The translations under genes and the position numbers were made by a program. The notes under the pieces are model-generated. The model made no database searches. It saw only the letters and a list, made by a program, of their open reading frames with translations, and was not told the DNA's origin. A stretch of DNA of 64,000 nucleotides, taken from NCBI RefSeq assembly GCF_000003605.2, contig NW_003148769.1:324094-388093 (forward strand), read 5' to 3'. Origin of the DNA: Saccoglossus kowalevskii (lineage: Eukaryota > Hemichordata > Enteropneusta > Harrimaniidae). Below are positions 11,901-22,633 of this stretch, in pieces. Position 1 is the first letter of the stretch. The number at the start of each line of letters is the position of its first letter.

Positions 11901-14900
11901 AATGTACTTACTTTTTGACAGACTCTCTGTGCTTTTCCAACATCATGGACGAAACACCCCATGAGGGATTCACGTGTATCTCAACATATTTAAGTATTTA
12001 ATATGGCCACATATCATTGTAAATGCATTATCACAGATATGATGTATGTATTCTCTACGGAATGTAAACATATTGAAAAAATGGGTATTTGAGGGGGGTC
12101 ATGGAAATAATAGGTGATTGGTGGGGGGGGGGGTGCCATTTTTATGCAGCATGTTGGGGGCGGTGGTTGCAAAAAAAAGTAAAACAAAATAATTACTCAC
12201 CCCACCCCTGCCATAAATTCTGCTCACACCCTAAATATACCATAATATTATGTAAACGCTCTCGAAATGAATTGAACAGTTGGTCTTGAGGTCCTGTTGT
12301 TCTAAAGTCCCAAGACAGAATATAGTTCTTCATCGACGCGCTGATGACTCATGTTGCCATTAGCAATATAAACACCGGAAATTGGCATAAGCGTAGTGCA
12401 GTGTCCATATAAAAATAAAATTTCGCGAAACAGAAAAAAAATCCTGTCTAGTGTGTCGCAGATATTCATCAAAATTACATTGTAATCTAATAATACAACA
12501 TTCCTGGTAATACAATTAAATTTATCATGATAAAAACATTTATCCTACACGGAAGTATTACACCGAACCATGACCCCCGGGACTAAGTATGGAACAACAT
12601 ATTCTTTAAATCGGTACCATGACCCCCCAATCTTTAATCAGCTAATGACGAAACGTGGAACTAGTCTCATTGTGAGAAATGTGAACAAAATTTAATTTTC
12701 AGCACTATTTTTTAATGGATGATACGAAACGAAAGTACTATACTGCTTTCATAAACACCGGAACCCCTAGAAGGTTACAATAACACACCCGGCCATCGAT
12801 CATTAAGAATGCGGTTATCATGCTATAAAAAGTAAAAACGTTTTTCATGAGGAAAAGTGGTTTGAAGCATGACAAATTATATATTTTCTTGAAGCCCTTG
12901 TTCCTGGCCTGCGATATGTACCACGAATAAATCACGTGATTACTAAGTAAACATAGAGGTGTTATCTTGAACAAAAATTAGTTTTATGTAAAAACAGCGA
13001 GGGTTTTGTAAAAAAAAAGAAAGCTGAAAAATCAAGGCCGCACCAGTCCCGTCAATGCCTCGAGAGTATTAGAACGTAGATCGCATACTTGTTTACAATG
13101 AAGTCAATTTACATTTTTCCTGTTATTTCATAAGGTCGCATAGGACGATTTGCAAATCCCCAAACACAGAAGTGATAACAATCGGCAAAACAGTTCACAA
13201 GAATGAAGCAAAACAACTGAAAATTACCTCACTTAACATAGTCAAATCAGTGAGAAAATTATATATATATATATATATACAATTTAGTCATACAATAATT
13301 TCTGGCTCTGAACAGTCGTATCAACGCTACAATCTCGGGCGTACACGGAATAATTGCGAAATGATATTGACACACTTGGTTGGATAGATGACTCAACAAT
13401 GAAAGTCCACGGATGTTGTGTTGTTTAAATTGAGATAGACATGCAATCGCCGTCGCCCCACGTGAAAATATCAAAAAAAAGTAGGGCTATTTCGGGTATT
13501 TTTGTGTATTGTATAGCGAGATAAAATTATTACCAAGTTCAATTAGCTGCAATAATTGATTACGACTGCAAGATGTAGCACTGTTTCCATTATATATGTA
13601 TCTAACTTAAAATCCTGCTTTTATATATCTCGAAATCTCCAACAATACGTCAAAGACATGAATAAACATGTATGACTTAGATCAAAATGAGCTACCCAAT
13701 ACGACCTTTTGAACCTGTAAAAGCTTCTATTAAAGGAAATAATAACCTCTCAGAACCATTTCCTCTAGACGGACATATACGCTCGAGAGGGATAATATTA
13801 CGGATATGTCTAGTTTCGTGCATGTTTTGTCAGTGGAAACAATAACCAACGCCCCGTCGAGGAGGAAACTATCTTTCGCATTGATCAAATAACCACAAGG
13901 AATTAACAAACTGTTCAATTTATTCCCTTTTACTTGCTACCCAGAAAGCGTACCATTATAGAATCTGTTGGAGATTTCAATTCTGAAGTTATTTGTGTTC
14001 TTACCTTCTTATGTTACGTTTTTATTTCCACATATTTTCATATACTATTGCAGAGCCATTGCCCGAAACATTTAGCTATTTGAATAATTATTTAGAAAAA
14101 AACAATTACCAAATATTGCTACTATATAGCATAAATATGTTATAGAAACCACACTGAGTAGAGATATAAGCTGTATATAAAAAAATACATAATGGTTTGG
14201 AAATTCGGTCAGGAATGGCTCCAGTGGTGCCCGAGTCTAACTTGCTGTTAACAGTTCTTAAAATAAAAAAGTTAACACGTTACATAACGAAATGTATGTA
14301 TGCGAGTTTTTTAATTTTAAATGTCAGAGCTGTATCATAAATTAAACATGCATAAAAAACAGCGTTCAAACGTGAAAGCTCTCATTGATAAGATGATTAA
14401 ATTTGCATGTAATTTTTAATAATTATTAAACCACACAGAAGTATGAAATATTAGTAGAACATTTCAGACGGTTACCAATCACTACTCTCATCGGAAGCCA
14501 ACACATTGTATATGTGTACAGAATATGTTTTGCATCTTGTTTGAGTCTTCGTAGATTCGAATTGCGCACGTCCATCTAATCACTTTGAGTACGCCTTCAC
14601 TACGTGCAATCTGAGACAGTGCGTTATAGCGTAACGGGACGCGCGTCTACTTACTTGGAAGGGCGCCGTGTAGAGAGTTCATATCTCGCTTGTCGGCTGT
14701 TTATATGTTAGTAACGTAACTGTAAAAAAATTTCGATCTTTGCAAATTTGTTTTTCGCACAATATAATAATTCACAAGCTTGATGTGTGGTTGTAAAGTT
14801 GAGTATTTCAAAGAAAGTTTGAATTCAAATTAATTTTCATATGGTTTCAAGCTATATAAAAGATTTTACAGGGTTTAATTCTGGACCCATTTTTATTTAT

Positions 14901-15323
14901 ATTATTTTCATAATGAATTCATCATATGTTAACAATGAGAATGCCAAAGGGTCGTAATTTCCGGATAATACATACGCAAAAACGATGTGACCTTCTACAC
15001 AACGACCTATTGTCTTTTCTGATTGGAGTATTACGTGACGATGGAAATCAATGAAATTAAAATTAAATTATGTCAATTACTAATATTAATTATCGTTATA
15101 TTTCATGAACTAAGTGGATCTCGTAAAAGAAAAGCGAATCGTAATGAAGAATAATAGTAGAGTACAATTAGCTATTTGATGCACATATTAAGAGAAATGT
15201 GAACAAGACAAACTCGTAGAAATCATAGAATTCACCCTTTTCTTCGGTTTTGAAAAATGGGAGCCCAGTTTGGGTATTTGAGTGCAAGAAAAGCTATGGG
15301 TCTGTTCGGTGGCTGGCAAATGG

Positions 15324-15358
<35 letters not shown>

Positions 15359-18300
15359 TATATATATATAAATACGACGAATAAGAAGATGACTACAGTT
15401 ACAACATCCTATAAACTTGAAAAGACTATTTTTTCACATAAAATTAAAGTTGCAAGTGTCTCAAACTTACAAAATGTAAGTCGTATAGTTTTTAAAAGCA
15501 CATAATTAAACACTGCAATCACGGATTTGAAAGTCCACAATATAAGGGCGATTCAATCCGCCATTTCCAAACTATCTGGTTCTGGTTCTTGATAAAATTC
15601 CAATCACAAACCTACGTACGTCTTGCGAATATACAAAAAATGCATTCGTACAAGGTTTAATTATGACGGAGAACCGACTATTGGTCGTCCATGCTGAAGA
15701 ACGGTGTCTCTAAATTCGTTAACATAACATACATAGGCAGGCATTCTACAATGAATCTATCGAGTTATTGAAAAAAATCTATGCAAGCATTTTTTTAAAA
15801 ATTGGTAATATAATTGAACATTTAAGGAACACCCTTTGATAACTCCCTATTCAATTTTTTTGAAGACGCCGCAGACGCCTTTTGTGACTTGCTTGCTCGA
15901 CGAGCGATTATGTATCAGGAAATGTATAATGTTGGAGCACCAACAATCGCAAGTATATTTTCACGCTTACGTCGCGCTAAAATATGGGCAGATGTTACTT
16001 AATGAAGAATAATCTTGTCTTTGATATCCGGGGGCATAGAACATCTATTATAGCCGCGACAAAAACACCATTTGCGTTTTTGGTTCAACCAGTAAAAGCG
16101 AACATAATTCAGGAAATTGTCGATATGTTAGCTGCGAGTTCACGTCCTTGGCTGCAACCAAACTACTCTTCTTAAAAAATGAAGGTCAGACCACGTAGAA
16201 CTTTTAACAATAAAAGGAGCGGTATATATATGTACACGTAGACACTGGCATTACTTAAATTTACATCAACACAGAGCTTGAAATTTCTCATTTATATTTC
16301 ACTTTCTTTGTATACTTTGAAGTAATAATTTTAATAATTCAAAAATGCACAGTAATATACAGAGAGCTGGGAATCAAAATTCAGCGCGACTGCATGTTGT
16401 TTAATTAACAAATATCGGCTTATTTGCTTTTGTCCGTGAATTATAAGTTCATGTTCACAGCTGTAACATCTTGCAAGGAACATGTCAGTAATTATGTTTG
16501 AGCGCATTGTACATGATGTCGATACATATTTCAGTCACACTGTAAATTACTTAATACATACTTTTGGCGATTGAGTTGAATGTAAACTACAAGAACAAAT
16601 TTTATTTCCCCTTGAGAAAAAATAAATTCCAAGTGAAAATAAAAAATAATTTACAGTATACAAATCGCACTCGCTTGCACATGTGTATTGCATTTTGCGT
16701 TCATATTTATCTTTCCGATAATGTTTTTTGTGGTTGATTTTTTCTGACGCCAATCCATATGTATACGTATGCAAATTTGGATTGGCAACATCCAACTATG
16801 CCATCTCCCTGCAATATTGTTTACTTAGTCGGCGCCTTAGCATTGTAGAGCTTTTTTTTACTGCGTTGCCATTATGGAAAAGAATATTTTAGACACGTTT
16901 GCATTCAGTTCCAAGCGTGTATGTGGTTATAGACTCATTCTAACCGCAAAGTTGTAATTTTCTCTTCACAAAGCAGATTGTTTGAAACCCGCACGTTCTC
17001 CGTTCCAAATGTTACCATAGACCAATGTTAAACCAAACTAAATACTACAACTGATAAAAACGGTCGTACATTTCACGATAGTGTTGAATAAGCCGGTTAA
17101 AAAACTCACAAATCTGAGTTTAGCTTGTTCCCAAATGAATTGACCTTTTTTCAACAAATCGCGTCACTTGAAGACGTAGAAACTATTAAATCAATATTAA
17201 GTACAGGAAATAGTATCTATAGTTACTAAAACAGCAACAGTGCGAATAATGTTCGTATACTATCAAAGTCCTTTTAAGGGTAAGTGTTTCGTACTGCATG
17301 TTGGTACTGCATGGTACAGTACGGGTTTAAAAAAAATGACAAATGCACGCTAATTTCAAACAAAACCTGGTCTTGGCGATAACATAAGCTAGTGCTTTAT
17401 AAAAACGGGTTACATAAACTACGTATAATTATGTCTTGCAGAATATTGAAAAACAATACGACACACGGAATATTATTGACATCGCTTTTGTGTTTCCCGC
17501 AGCAGGCTGTCCCTGTACGGTGATTTTGAGTTGATAGTATCATTACTGAGTACGTATTATTGATGAAAAGTTGAATTTGATAAGTTAGCGGCGAAGTAAT
17601 AGTAACATGAATGCATTTTTGTTGTATGGTTACATAAACTAATTAAGCGGTTCGTGGACGTTTTTGCAGTCCATTTGTTTTTATTGCTAGCGCGAAAGAA
17701 TCGCGTTGATTCACTTCCGGTCGGAAGAATTACGCGATGTTACGCAAATAGAGCCAGATTTATTCTTGTTCTGAGCATCATGATTCTGAATTATATGTAA
17801 CTTTTGTAAATTCAGATAATTTCAGAAAAATGTATAAAACGTGCGTTTTATTCATATACATACAATAAAACGGCTACAATATAATTTATAATTTATAACA
17901 TGTTGACATACATACAAGAATTTGTTTCGTTATAAAAAATCGACCCCCTCTTTTCTTGTTTTTGTCGCGAGTACGCTTAGTAACTTAGTAACCATAGAAC
18001 ACGCCCGGGGAACTCGAAACTAGCTGAGATAAGGCGGCAATATCCTAGTGTGATATCAAACTCCGATGACTGGTTTAATTACATACGATATATATTAAAT
18101 CACGGACCTAAACTGTCCTGATCAAACCTACCTTACTATCTCTCCACATCATTTTGAGCTCATATCCGGGAAGTATATCGTCTCTTGCATTGATGTGCTG
18201 CAGTGCCATTTGAGTCGCCGGTAGATATGACTGACCACCAGCCCATATTGGTGTATCAAAAGGGAACAAGCCCAAAATGTACAGACTTGTATTGTTTGCT

Positions 18301-18371
18301 TCTTCGATCGGCTGAACCCTCGGTACTGCAATGACCACTATTGACCAGCAGAGAATTCTCAAATTCATCAT
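2261..18371 (-). CDS. GABA-B-type metabotropic receptor, extracellular domain exons (3' part outside window)
   Basis: Eight exons join in one frame: 18371-18132, 9978-9841, 9705-9535, 8398-8297, 7751-7686, 6097-5963, 2614-2549, 2414-2261. The product is a 357-residue N-terminal part of a class C GPCR. It has a hydrophobic signal peptide (residues ~4-19) and then the periplasmic-binding-protein-like ligand domain. Hallmarks are SYLPATQMALQHIN, ILPGYELKMMWRDSKCDGG, WKRVGAITDGADIW, VRIIVGNFY, YGAKYVWVVQGWY and GYDSMWALALALHNAM. Every internal junction is GT-AG and phase 0; the last exon ends in phase 1. The seven-helix part is not in the window. Around YPYF and HYDWKRVGAIT it reads more like GABBR2 than GABBR1. 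The GABBR1 serine run in YGSSSPALS is replaced by YSAAAPSLS, so ligand specificity may differ. Intron 1 is 8.1 kb and hosts a DNA transposon. Assignment is from family recognition; subtype is inference. Confidence 0.9.
2549..2614 (-). CDS. GABA-B-like receptor exon 7
   Basis: This 66-nt phase-0 exon encodes GMFSTSDFRENP and continues to ISGM. It lies between acceptor CATCTTTTCAG and donor GTAAGTTA. It continues the MEG.. and ISG.. pattern found in GABA-B ligand domains. Confidence 0.82.
4733..4782. other. assembly gap, 50 N
   Basis: Exactly 50 N, so the true length is unknown. It lies in an intron. Confidence 0.99.
4921..5540 (-). mobile_element. 5'-truncated non-LTR retrotransposon (CR1/L2/Rex-like)
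   Basis: The 155-codon frame 5532-5065 is the C-terminal end of a LINE reverse transcriptase. It has the typical LQLVQNTAARLITRTKKFDH, LHWLPVQQRINFKI and LWNELPLHIKL blocks. Downstream on the same strand the 3' UTR contains TAAAGCGCC and GGCGCTATATAAGTGC and ends in a (TTA)n tail at about 4921-4945. Most of the element is missing, so it is a dead insertion in an intron. The clade is inferred from the blocks and tail type. Confidence 0.85.
5580..5705 (-). repeat. dispersed repeat family R2, copy 1
   Basis: Reverse-complement homology to 49655-49800: shared blocks GGCGGCGGCACGA, TTTGCAT/GTTGCAT, ATCTAGAC and CTGAAACGC in the same order. Confidence 0.55.
5873..5934. repeat. (CA)n microsatellite, about 31 units with one interruption
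   Basis: A CA run with a single CG interruption. In the receptor transcript this is a TG repeat starting only 28 nt downstream of the exon 6 donor. Confidence 0.98.
5963..6097 (-). CDS. GABA-B-like receptor exon 6
   Basis: A 135-nt phase-0 exon between acceptor TTAATTTACAG and donor GTACGTAACC. It encodes AYKLGMYGAKYVWVVQGWY through CTREQIYEVME. The YVWxxxGWY motif is diagnostic of GABA-B ligand domains. Confidence 0.9.
7686..7751 (-). CDS. GABA-B-like receptor exon 5
   Basis: A 66-nt phase-0 exon encoding NKDVRIIVGNFYTPTAMMVF plus CE. The acceptor is GTATTGCCAG and the donor GTGAGTATA. The DxRIIxGxF motif and following VFC match the family. Confidence 0.88.
8297..8398 (-). CDS. GABA-B-like receptor exon 4
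   Basis: A 102-nt phase-0 exon encoding VTNDMIGKMREYGMEIASSE and continuing to VQMQNMK. The acceptor is TTTTGCTCAG and the donor GTAAAATA. It occupies the position of the GABA-B helix and strand that follow WKRVG. Confidence 0.85.
9535..9705 (-). CDS. GABA-B-like receptor exon 3
   Basis: A 171-nt phase-0 exon starting MSYSAAAPSLSDKTTYPYF and ending DGADIWST before donor GTATGT. It carries the lobe-1 region that in GABBR1 holds ligand-contact serines, here alanines. Confidence 0.9.
9841..9978 (-). CDS. GABA-B-like receptor exon 2
   Basis: A 138-nt phase-0 exon encoding CDGGSAVDAMFRLLDSEPVK, then IAILGPACSTASQ and WHRNLVQ. The Cys at its start and the GPACS turn correspond to family positions. 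Confidence 0.9.
10720..12231. mobile_element. TIR DNA transposon with TAA target duplication (PIF/Harbinger-like)
   Basis: Ends are inverted repeats of about 24 bp: left GGGTGTGAATAGAATTTATG then GCAG; right, reverse-complemented, GGGTGTGAGCAGAATTTATG then GCAG (two mismatches). Both ends are flanked by TAA (10717-10719 and 12232-12234), fitting a 3-bp TWA target duplication as in PIF/Harbinger. Subterminal sequence is G-rich at both ends. The interior holds one ORF (11962-11366) but no recognisable DDE transposase, so it is probably non-autonomous. Superfamily is inferred from TSD size only. Confidence 0.72.
11366..11962 (-). CDS. 198-aa coiled-coil protein encoded inside the TIR element
   Basis: An intact ATG-to-stop frame, long for this AT-rich DNA and lying entirely within the transposon. 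Residues ~55-90 (CYIEKRLDTLERRLKTVSSR and on) are predicted coiled coil. Residues ~101-117 are a very basic stretch (RTKRRKKEDKRRNTRRKEN), a possible nuclear or DNA-binding segment. The C-terminus is acidic and serine-rich (SPSEKESE). I do not recognise the family. PIF/Harbinger elements normally carry a Myb/SANT-like accessory protein beside the transposase; this ORF may be a derivative, but I cannot see a tryptophan-spaced SANT repeat. No splice sites are needed. Confidence 0.55.
   Translation of the reverse strand: MGCFVHDVGKAQRVCQKVSTFSQDITALQLKLKNRNAQLCDDNHNPKPWANSEICYIEKRLDTLERRLKTVSSRENDITHTLQQLTSRFHNTRVASTERVRTKRRKKEDKRRNTRRKENMLVVDTYISDMGEKVVKSKYGHKPDTVISTNKIAIQKLLPRKHINGLIYLRNIKNDAFEGPDNNDNLIPITSPSEKESE
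14621..14692 (+). repeat. tRNA-Arg-like relic (probable SINE head)
   Basis: TAGCGTAACGGGACGCGCGT resembles the D-arm/box A region of tRNA-Arg, followed by CTACTTACTTGGAAGG (anticodon-arm-like) and a degraded box B, GAGTTCATATCTC. The acceptor stem does not pair, so it is not a functional tRNA. Confidence 0.3.
15324..15371. repeat. (AT)n microsatellite
   Basis: A TA dinucleotide run with one phase slip. Confidence 0.97.
18132..18371 (-). CDS. GABA-B-like receptor exon 1 with start codon and signal peptide
   Basis: The start is the first of two adjacent ATGs (18371). The frame begins MMNLRILCWSIVVIAVPRVQ, a signal peptide, followed by the start of lobe 1 (YILGLFPFDTPIWAGGQSYL). The exon ends at WRDSK before donor GTAGGT, phase 0 with exon 2. 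Any 5' UTR exon further right is not resolved. Confidence 0.9.
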
Positions 18372-19450
18372 AATGTCGTCACTTAACTAATGAGGGAAAA
18401 CACCAAATGTTCGATAAATACGACCACAGAATTAAACTATTAAATGCAAACATGTCTTCCAGGTGTAGATATAGTAGAACAAATGTGTTTCTGTTACACG
18501 TTCTTGGACACATACTTAAAGCCATAGAAGAAACATACTTACCCACTTTCCGTTTCATGATGTTCAGGCAAATGAGCCATTTGAACTACAGGATGATGAT
18601 GATGATGATGATTATGTATATAGAATATCGTAAATGACGCACGAGGAGCCTTCAAATCAGGAAGTACTCCTTAAGTATTCTACAAAAAGCATGTATATTG
18701 TTATAGATATTTTGAAATGAACTATGAATCGCTGATACTTTTCATAGTCAATTTTATGCATAATCAGAATTAAGTTTATTGTTCCGAAAAAGTAATTATT
18801 TCATTTGAGATATCTTGGACAATAATATTTTTATAAAAAAAATTGCAACAGCAATTATTGCTATAATTAGTAATGTAATTAGTAACCACTATGTATTATA
18901 TGCATTGTATATATTGCAACATGTTACATCTACAACTGTAATTTGCAGTTAGGTAATTATGTTTTCGTTATTTGATTAAGTTTTAGTATTAACTAACTTG
19001 AAATAAAAGAAAACCTCAACGCATCAACTGCCAAGGTCAAGTGCACTAGTCTCTGACACTCTGACACTCTGACAATCAAGTTCTTGTATTTAAAATTTCG
19101 GATAATTAAAATTTCTTTTACATATATGTGTATAGCAACATGTAATATAGCGCCCTCTAGAGATGGTCCAGACATCCATTTTCTGCTATACTGCGTACGG
19201 AAGAAAAATATTTTTTTAAGAAAAAATATTAATAATTGCCTTTTCTTGGAATACATAATATTATGAATAATTTAGACCATAGCGTCACATAATTTGATTT
19301 TCGCCGGTGATGATCATACACTCATGAAATAGAACTTACTGTGAACAAAATAGGGAATGCCAAAATCGGTAATGATGCATCTTCTACTGGTTATTTTTGA
19401 AACAGTTATATATTACCTGTATTTCAATAGCTGAACTTTTATTTAAATTA

Positions 19451-19861
19451 GGCCAGACTTTTTTATTCTATGTTTCTCGAGTTTTTATAAGGCAATTTTT
19501 TTGAGGAGGGCGGAAAAAAAATAAAATTTATTCTTTTTTTCCATTAGATTTGTGTCATTCTCAAAGAATTGTAAGTGAGATCATTGATAGAAGAAATGAA
19601 ATAAAATTGTATTCAATGTATAACCTTGTTTCTCATCTTCGCGAGACTTCGGTACTTTGATCATGATACTCCCACGAAAATGCAACTTGGATTTGGTATG
19701 CGGCGGGCGGTAAAAAAATGAAGATAAAAATAATATTGTTTTAGCATTTTTTAGTCGGCGGGGGCGAGAAATTACGCTGAAATAAAATTTTATTTTTGTT
19801 TCATTTTCAGCTCCTGTTCATTCGGCGGGTTCGCCAAACAAGGGATAATAAAAGTCTGGCC
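19451..19861. mobile_element. MITE with TTA target duplication
   Basis: The left end GGCCAGACTTTTTTATT and right end (reverse complement) GGCCAGACTTTTATTAT are inverted repeats. Both are flanked by TTA (19448-19450, 19862-19864). The interior is 411 bp of non-coding sequence with three GGCGGG/GGCGGGCGG motifs. The 3-bp TWA flank suggests Harbinger-type mobilisation. Confidence 0.7.
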
Positions 19862-20834
19862 TTAATTATAATGTGAGAATTATGATGCATGTCATAGTAG
19901 TCGAGTCTGGAACTATTCGTCTTATGAGTCTCATATGAGTGACCAGCGCCACCGTGCGACGTGATTTGCTGTTTCGTTCTATCAAAAATCTTGTTTAAGA
20001 TTATTGTATTTGATTAAATCTAATCAGAATATTTTGTGTGATACACAGGCTTTTTGTGTTCCTATTTTAGTTAGGAGAAACCTGGATTTATGCAAACGAT
20101 ATTGTCGGGTGTGTATTGAGACGATATTGTGTTACTGAGCTACGAACTGTGCACGCTGTGCGACGTTGATGTCACGATGTACCAACATATAAAGACGACA
20201 AAAAATACGTTTACTCTTAAAATAAAATAAATGATAGTACGTTAAATTATAAAGAATTCTCTCAAAACATTACAATTCGCTACAACGTTACAATCAACCC
20301 GTACTATGGATTGCCTGATGGTGTTCCAAGCGCACAGAGACAGGCGTAGATAGTTTGCTGCGCAAAACCACACACCTTCCCCAGAGTTTGGTTGAACAAC
20401 ACATGAGACACACATTTTATTACATTGTTTGGGTCTTCCTAGTGTTGACAAGTTAGAATAGGGTCGACGATAAATGCAATATATGTTTGTACGTCTACTC
20501 CCCTCAGAATTTCGACTTTCAGGACATTGTTTTGATTATTACATTAACTCGCCAACCCAGAATATGGCGATCCAAACTGCACATCAACAATCTATGGCAG
20601 CTGAGTCAGTATGGTTTGGATCCGTAGAGTCAAATAAATGCCGGCAATATCATAGAGACTCTGCCACACTCACCTAAGCCATGGCCACAATGTTAACCTT
20701 TAGTAGTTTAACTATTACTATAGTATGCTTAGAATCATGGTAACGTATGAAGACACCACTTTCACTATCTTCGCCAATTGTGCGATATATAAGCAACGTA
20801 AGAGGCAGAATTACTAAATAATAAAACTACTCAC

Positions 20835-21136
20835 TAAAAGTGTTTCGACTTGTTGATGTGAAGCATCGCACCCTGTATGACAGGCGGGAATACTGACAAA
20901 TTGTTATTCGGAACCAGACCACTTGGATAACTGACAGCTATATTTTGTCTTTGTGCAAGATCGATGAGTTCACTAAGTTGAAGTGATCGTCTATCACCAC
21001 CATGTGCACTTGATAGCAGAGAATGTTCCAGTAGTCGCAGATGAGGTTCGTGCATTCGTGCAACGAACATGACAGTAGTTGCTATACACGCAACGAGAAA
21101 AAAAAGGAATCTTTTCTGTACGAAAAATCGAGCCAT
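20835..21136 (-). pseudogene. orphan copy of galactose-3-O-sulfotransferase first exon
   Basis: It encodes a 100-residue segment nearly identical to the functional first exon at 29386-29687. It starts MARFFVQKRFLFFLVACIAT (type II membrane anchor) and retains LIDLAQRQNIAVSYPSGL and the donor GTGAGT. No catalytic exon was found between it and the GABA-B gene 2.4 kb downstream, so it cannot make an enzyme from this locus. The frame is open with no stop, so the duplication looks recent or the exon is still constrained. It lies 3' of the real gene and cannot serve as its alternative promoter. Confidence 0.7.
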
Positions 21137-21234
21137 TATTTCTACAAATAAATAGGATGAGATTTACATTAGTTTGGTCCTACTCACAAATGGAAAAAAA
21201 TCCATGTCGATATCAATTTGCAATGAATTGTACT

Positions 21235-21480
21235 CCCGGCACATATGAGGAGGTTCACTTTAACCAAAATAAAATTAGCTGAAGCCATTCCATTGAAGCG
21301 CGTTCCATTAGAGAGTAGGATTAGCGATCAGGTGATTCTGTCATGTGATCAATTCAGCGTAGGGATATGTTCACCTGACCATCACTGGATATTCGATATA
21401 ATGGCCGTCAGAATTAGCGACTTTACCAACGGTTATGAGATGATTTGCTCGTCTGAAACCCGTTTTTTTGTAAATCCATG
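21235..21480. repeat. 5'-flank repeat R3, copy A
   Basis: Homologous to 29880-30115 and to 49944-50175. Shared blocks are AGCCATT, GCGCGTTC, CCATTAGAGAG, AATTCAGCGTAG, CACCTG.CCAT and TAGCGACTT, in order. Two copies belong to the sulfotransferase exon duplication; the third stands alone. Confidence 0.7.
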
Positions 21481-22147
21481 AGGTGCACATATTGAGTGAT
21501 TCTCATTTCGATAATTTGATTTGCTAAACGATCTTTTTTATTTCATTAGAGACAATTCGCTGATGGTTTCAATACATGCTGTTATAACACAAGCCACCCG
21601 CTGACATCAATGCGTTCACCTATTGTCAGAAATACGAATCGTGGCAAACGGTAGATGGATGGTATTGTGGAACTTTATTCAGAAAATGACGAACACATGG
21701 CATGGAGTGCCCATTTTCACTTTGTGAGTCGGCCCAAAATGACCGAGCCCCGAGATCACTACAAAGTCTGTATTCAAGCCAATTACGGAAGTTTTGTCTT
21801 TTGTCAGTATTCAAGTATAAGTTATTCTATAAGTTAAAAAAAACTGTGACACACAACGCCTGGCTCGATTGGACAATATTGAGACATCTACCCATATAGA
21901 TCGTGAACAATAAATTATATAAACGTACAATGGTGATTTTACCAATGTTGATTTTGTCTTAAATAGCCAGGCCACATGTGACACAGTACAGCAACAAATA
22001 TCAACGCAGAGAACTATACCATAATAGGTTACTATGTTAATCAATACATTATTGACACCTATGTATTTCGAATTTGGACATAGTTTTGACTATTTTTATA
22101 ATTTACAAATTACAGTGCATGTATCTTCTGATAATAAGACGTGTAAT

Positions 22148-22270
22148 GAAACAATAATATGAGGTTATTAGGAGGATGCAAAAAGTATGCATGAAAACAG
22201 TACAGCGAAGGTCGATGTGAGTGCATATTTGTCGATATCCTCGTATTAACCTTATTATTATACATGTTTT
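22148..22270. repeat. foldback element related to 44.85-44.96 kb
   Basis: Imperfect inverted arms ATAATATGAGGTTATTAGG and its counterpart ATCCTCGTATTAACCTTATT bracket a short centre. The same arm sequence recurs at 44850-44960. Confidence 0.5.
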
Positions 22271-22420
22271 CCTTCCAATGATACATCACAAGAATGCCGA
22301 AATACAAAAAAGTTTAGAACAGATTGAGCGAGCTTTTTCGTATGAGGTCCGATCCAAACCTTGGGGGCTGCCATGTTTATTTATATTATTAAAACACGCT
22401 TACAATATGGTAGGATGAAT

Positions 22421-22480
22421 ATACCCAGTGCAATACCGCAAAATTACGGCACGCTGTAACTTACGCTGTGATGGAAATGA
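22421..22480 (-). repeat. dispersed repeat family R1, copy 2
   Basis: Minus-strand copy; contains CGTAAGTTACAGCGTGCC and TAATTTTGCGGTATTGCA. Confidence 0.6.
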
Positions 22481-22633
22481 GCAAGTAAAACATTGGAACA
22501 ATGAAAGATGAATGGAATAGAATGAACATAGCGATGATCGGGTAAAAATAGGATTGCAGTAGAGTAAATTTAATTCTTTAGATAGCATGTTTGATTAATA
22601 ATTTTTTATTTGTTCAACTATTTTTTTCCCCAG

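Larger units (their letters stand above)
9979..18131 (-). other. intron 1 of the GABA-B-like gene (8.2 kb)
   Basis: The intron contains the 1.5 kb TIR transposon at 10720-12231, a tRNA-Arg-like relic at 14621-14692 and AT microsatellites at 13259-13280 and 15324-15371. Between 12232 and 18131 I found no further exon on either strand; open frames are short and unsupported. Confidence 0.7.
20790..21770 (-). repeat. segmental duplicate of the sulfotransferase first exon and 5' flank
   Basis: The sequence from about 20790 to 21770 matches 29340-30375 across the exon, the upstream AAATAAATAGGATGAGATTT block and further flank as far as GGCCCAAAATGACC near 21732. The copy at 29 kb has about 100 bp extra in the upstream part. 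It shows a ~1 kb duplication that included one exon and the probable promoter. Confidence 0.85.
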
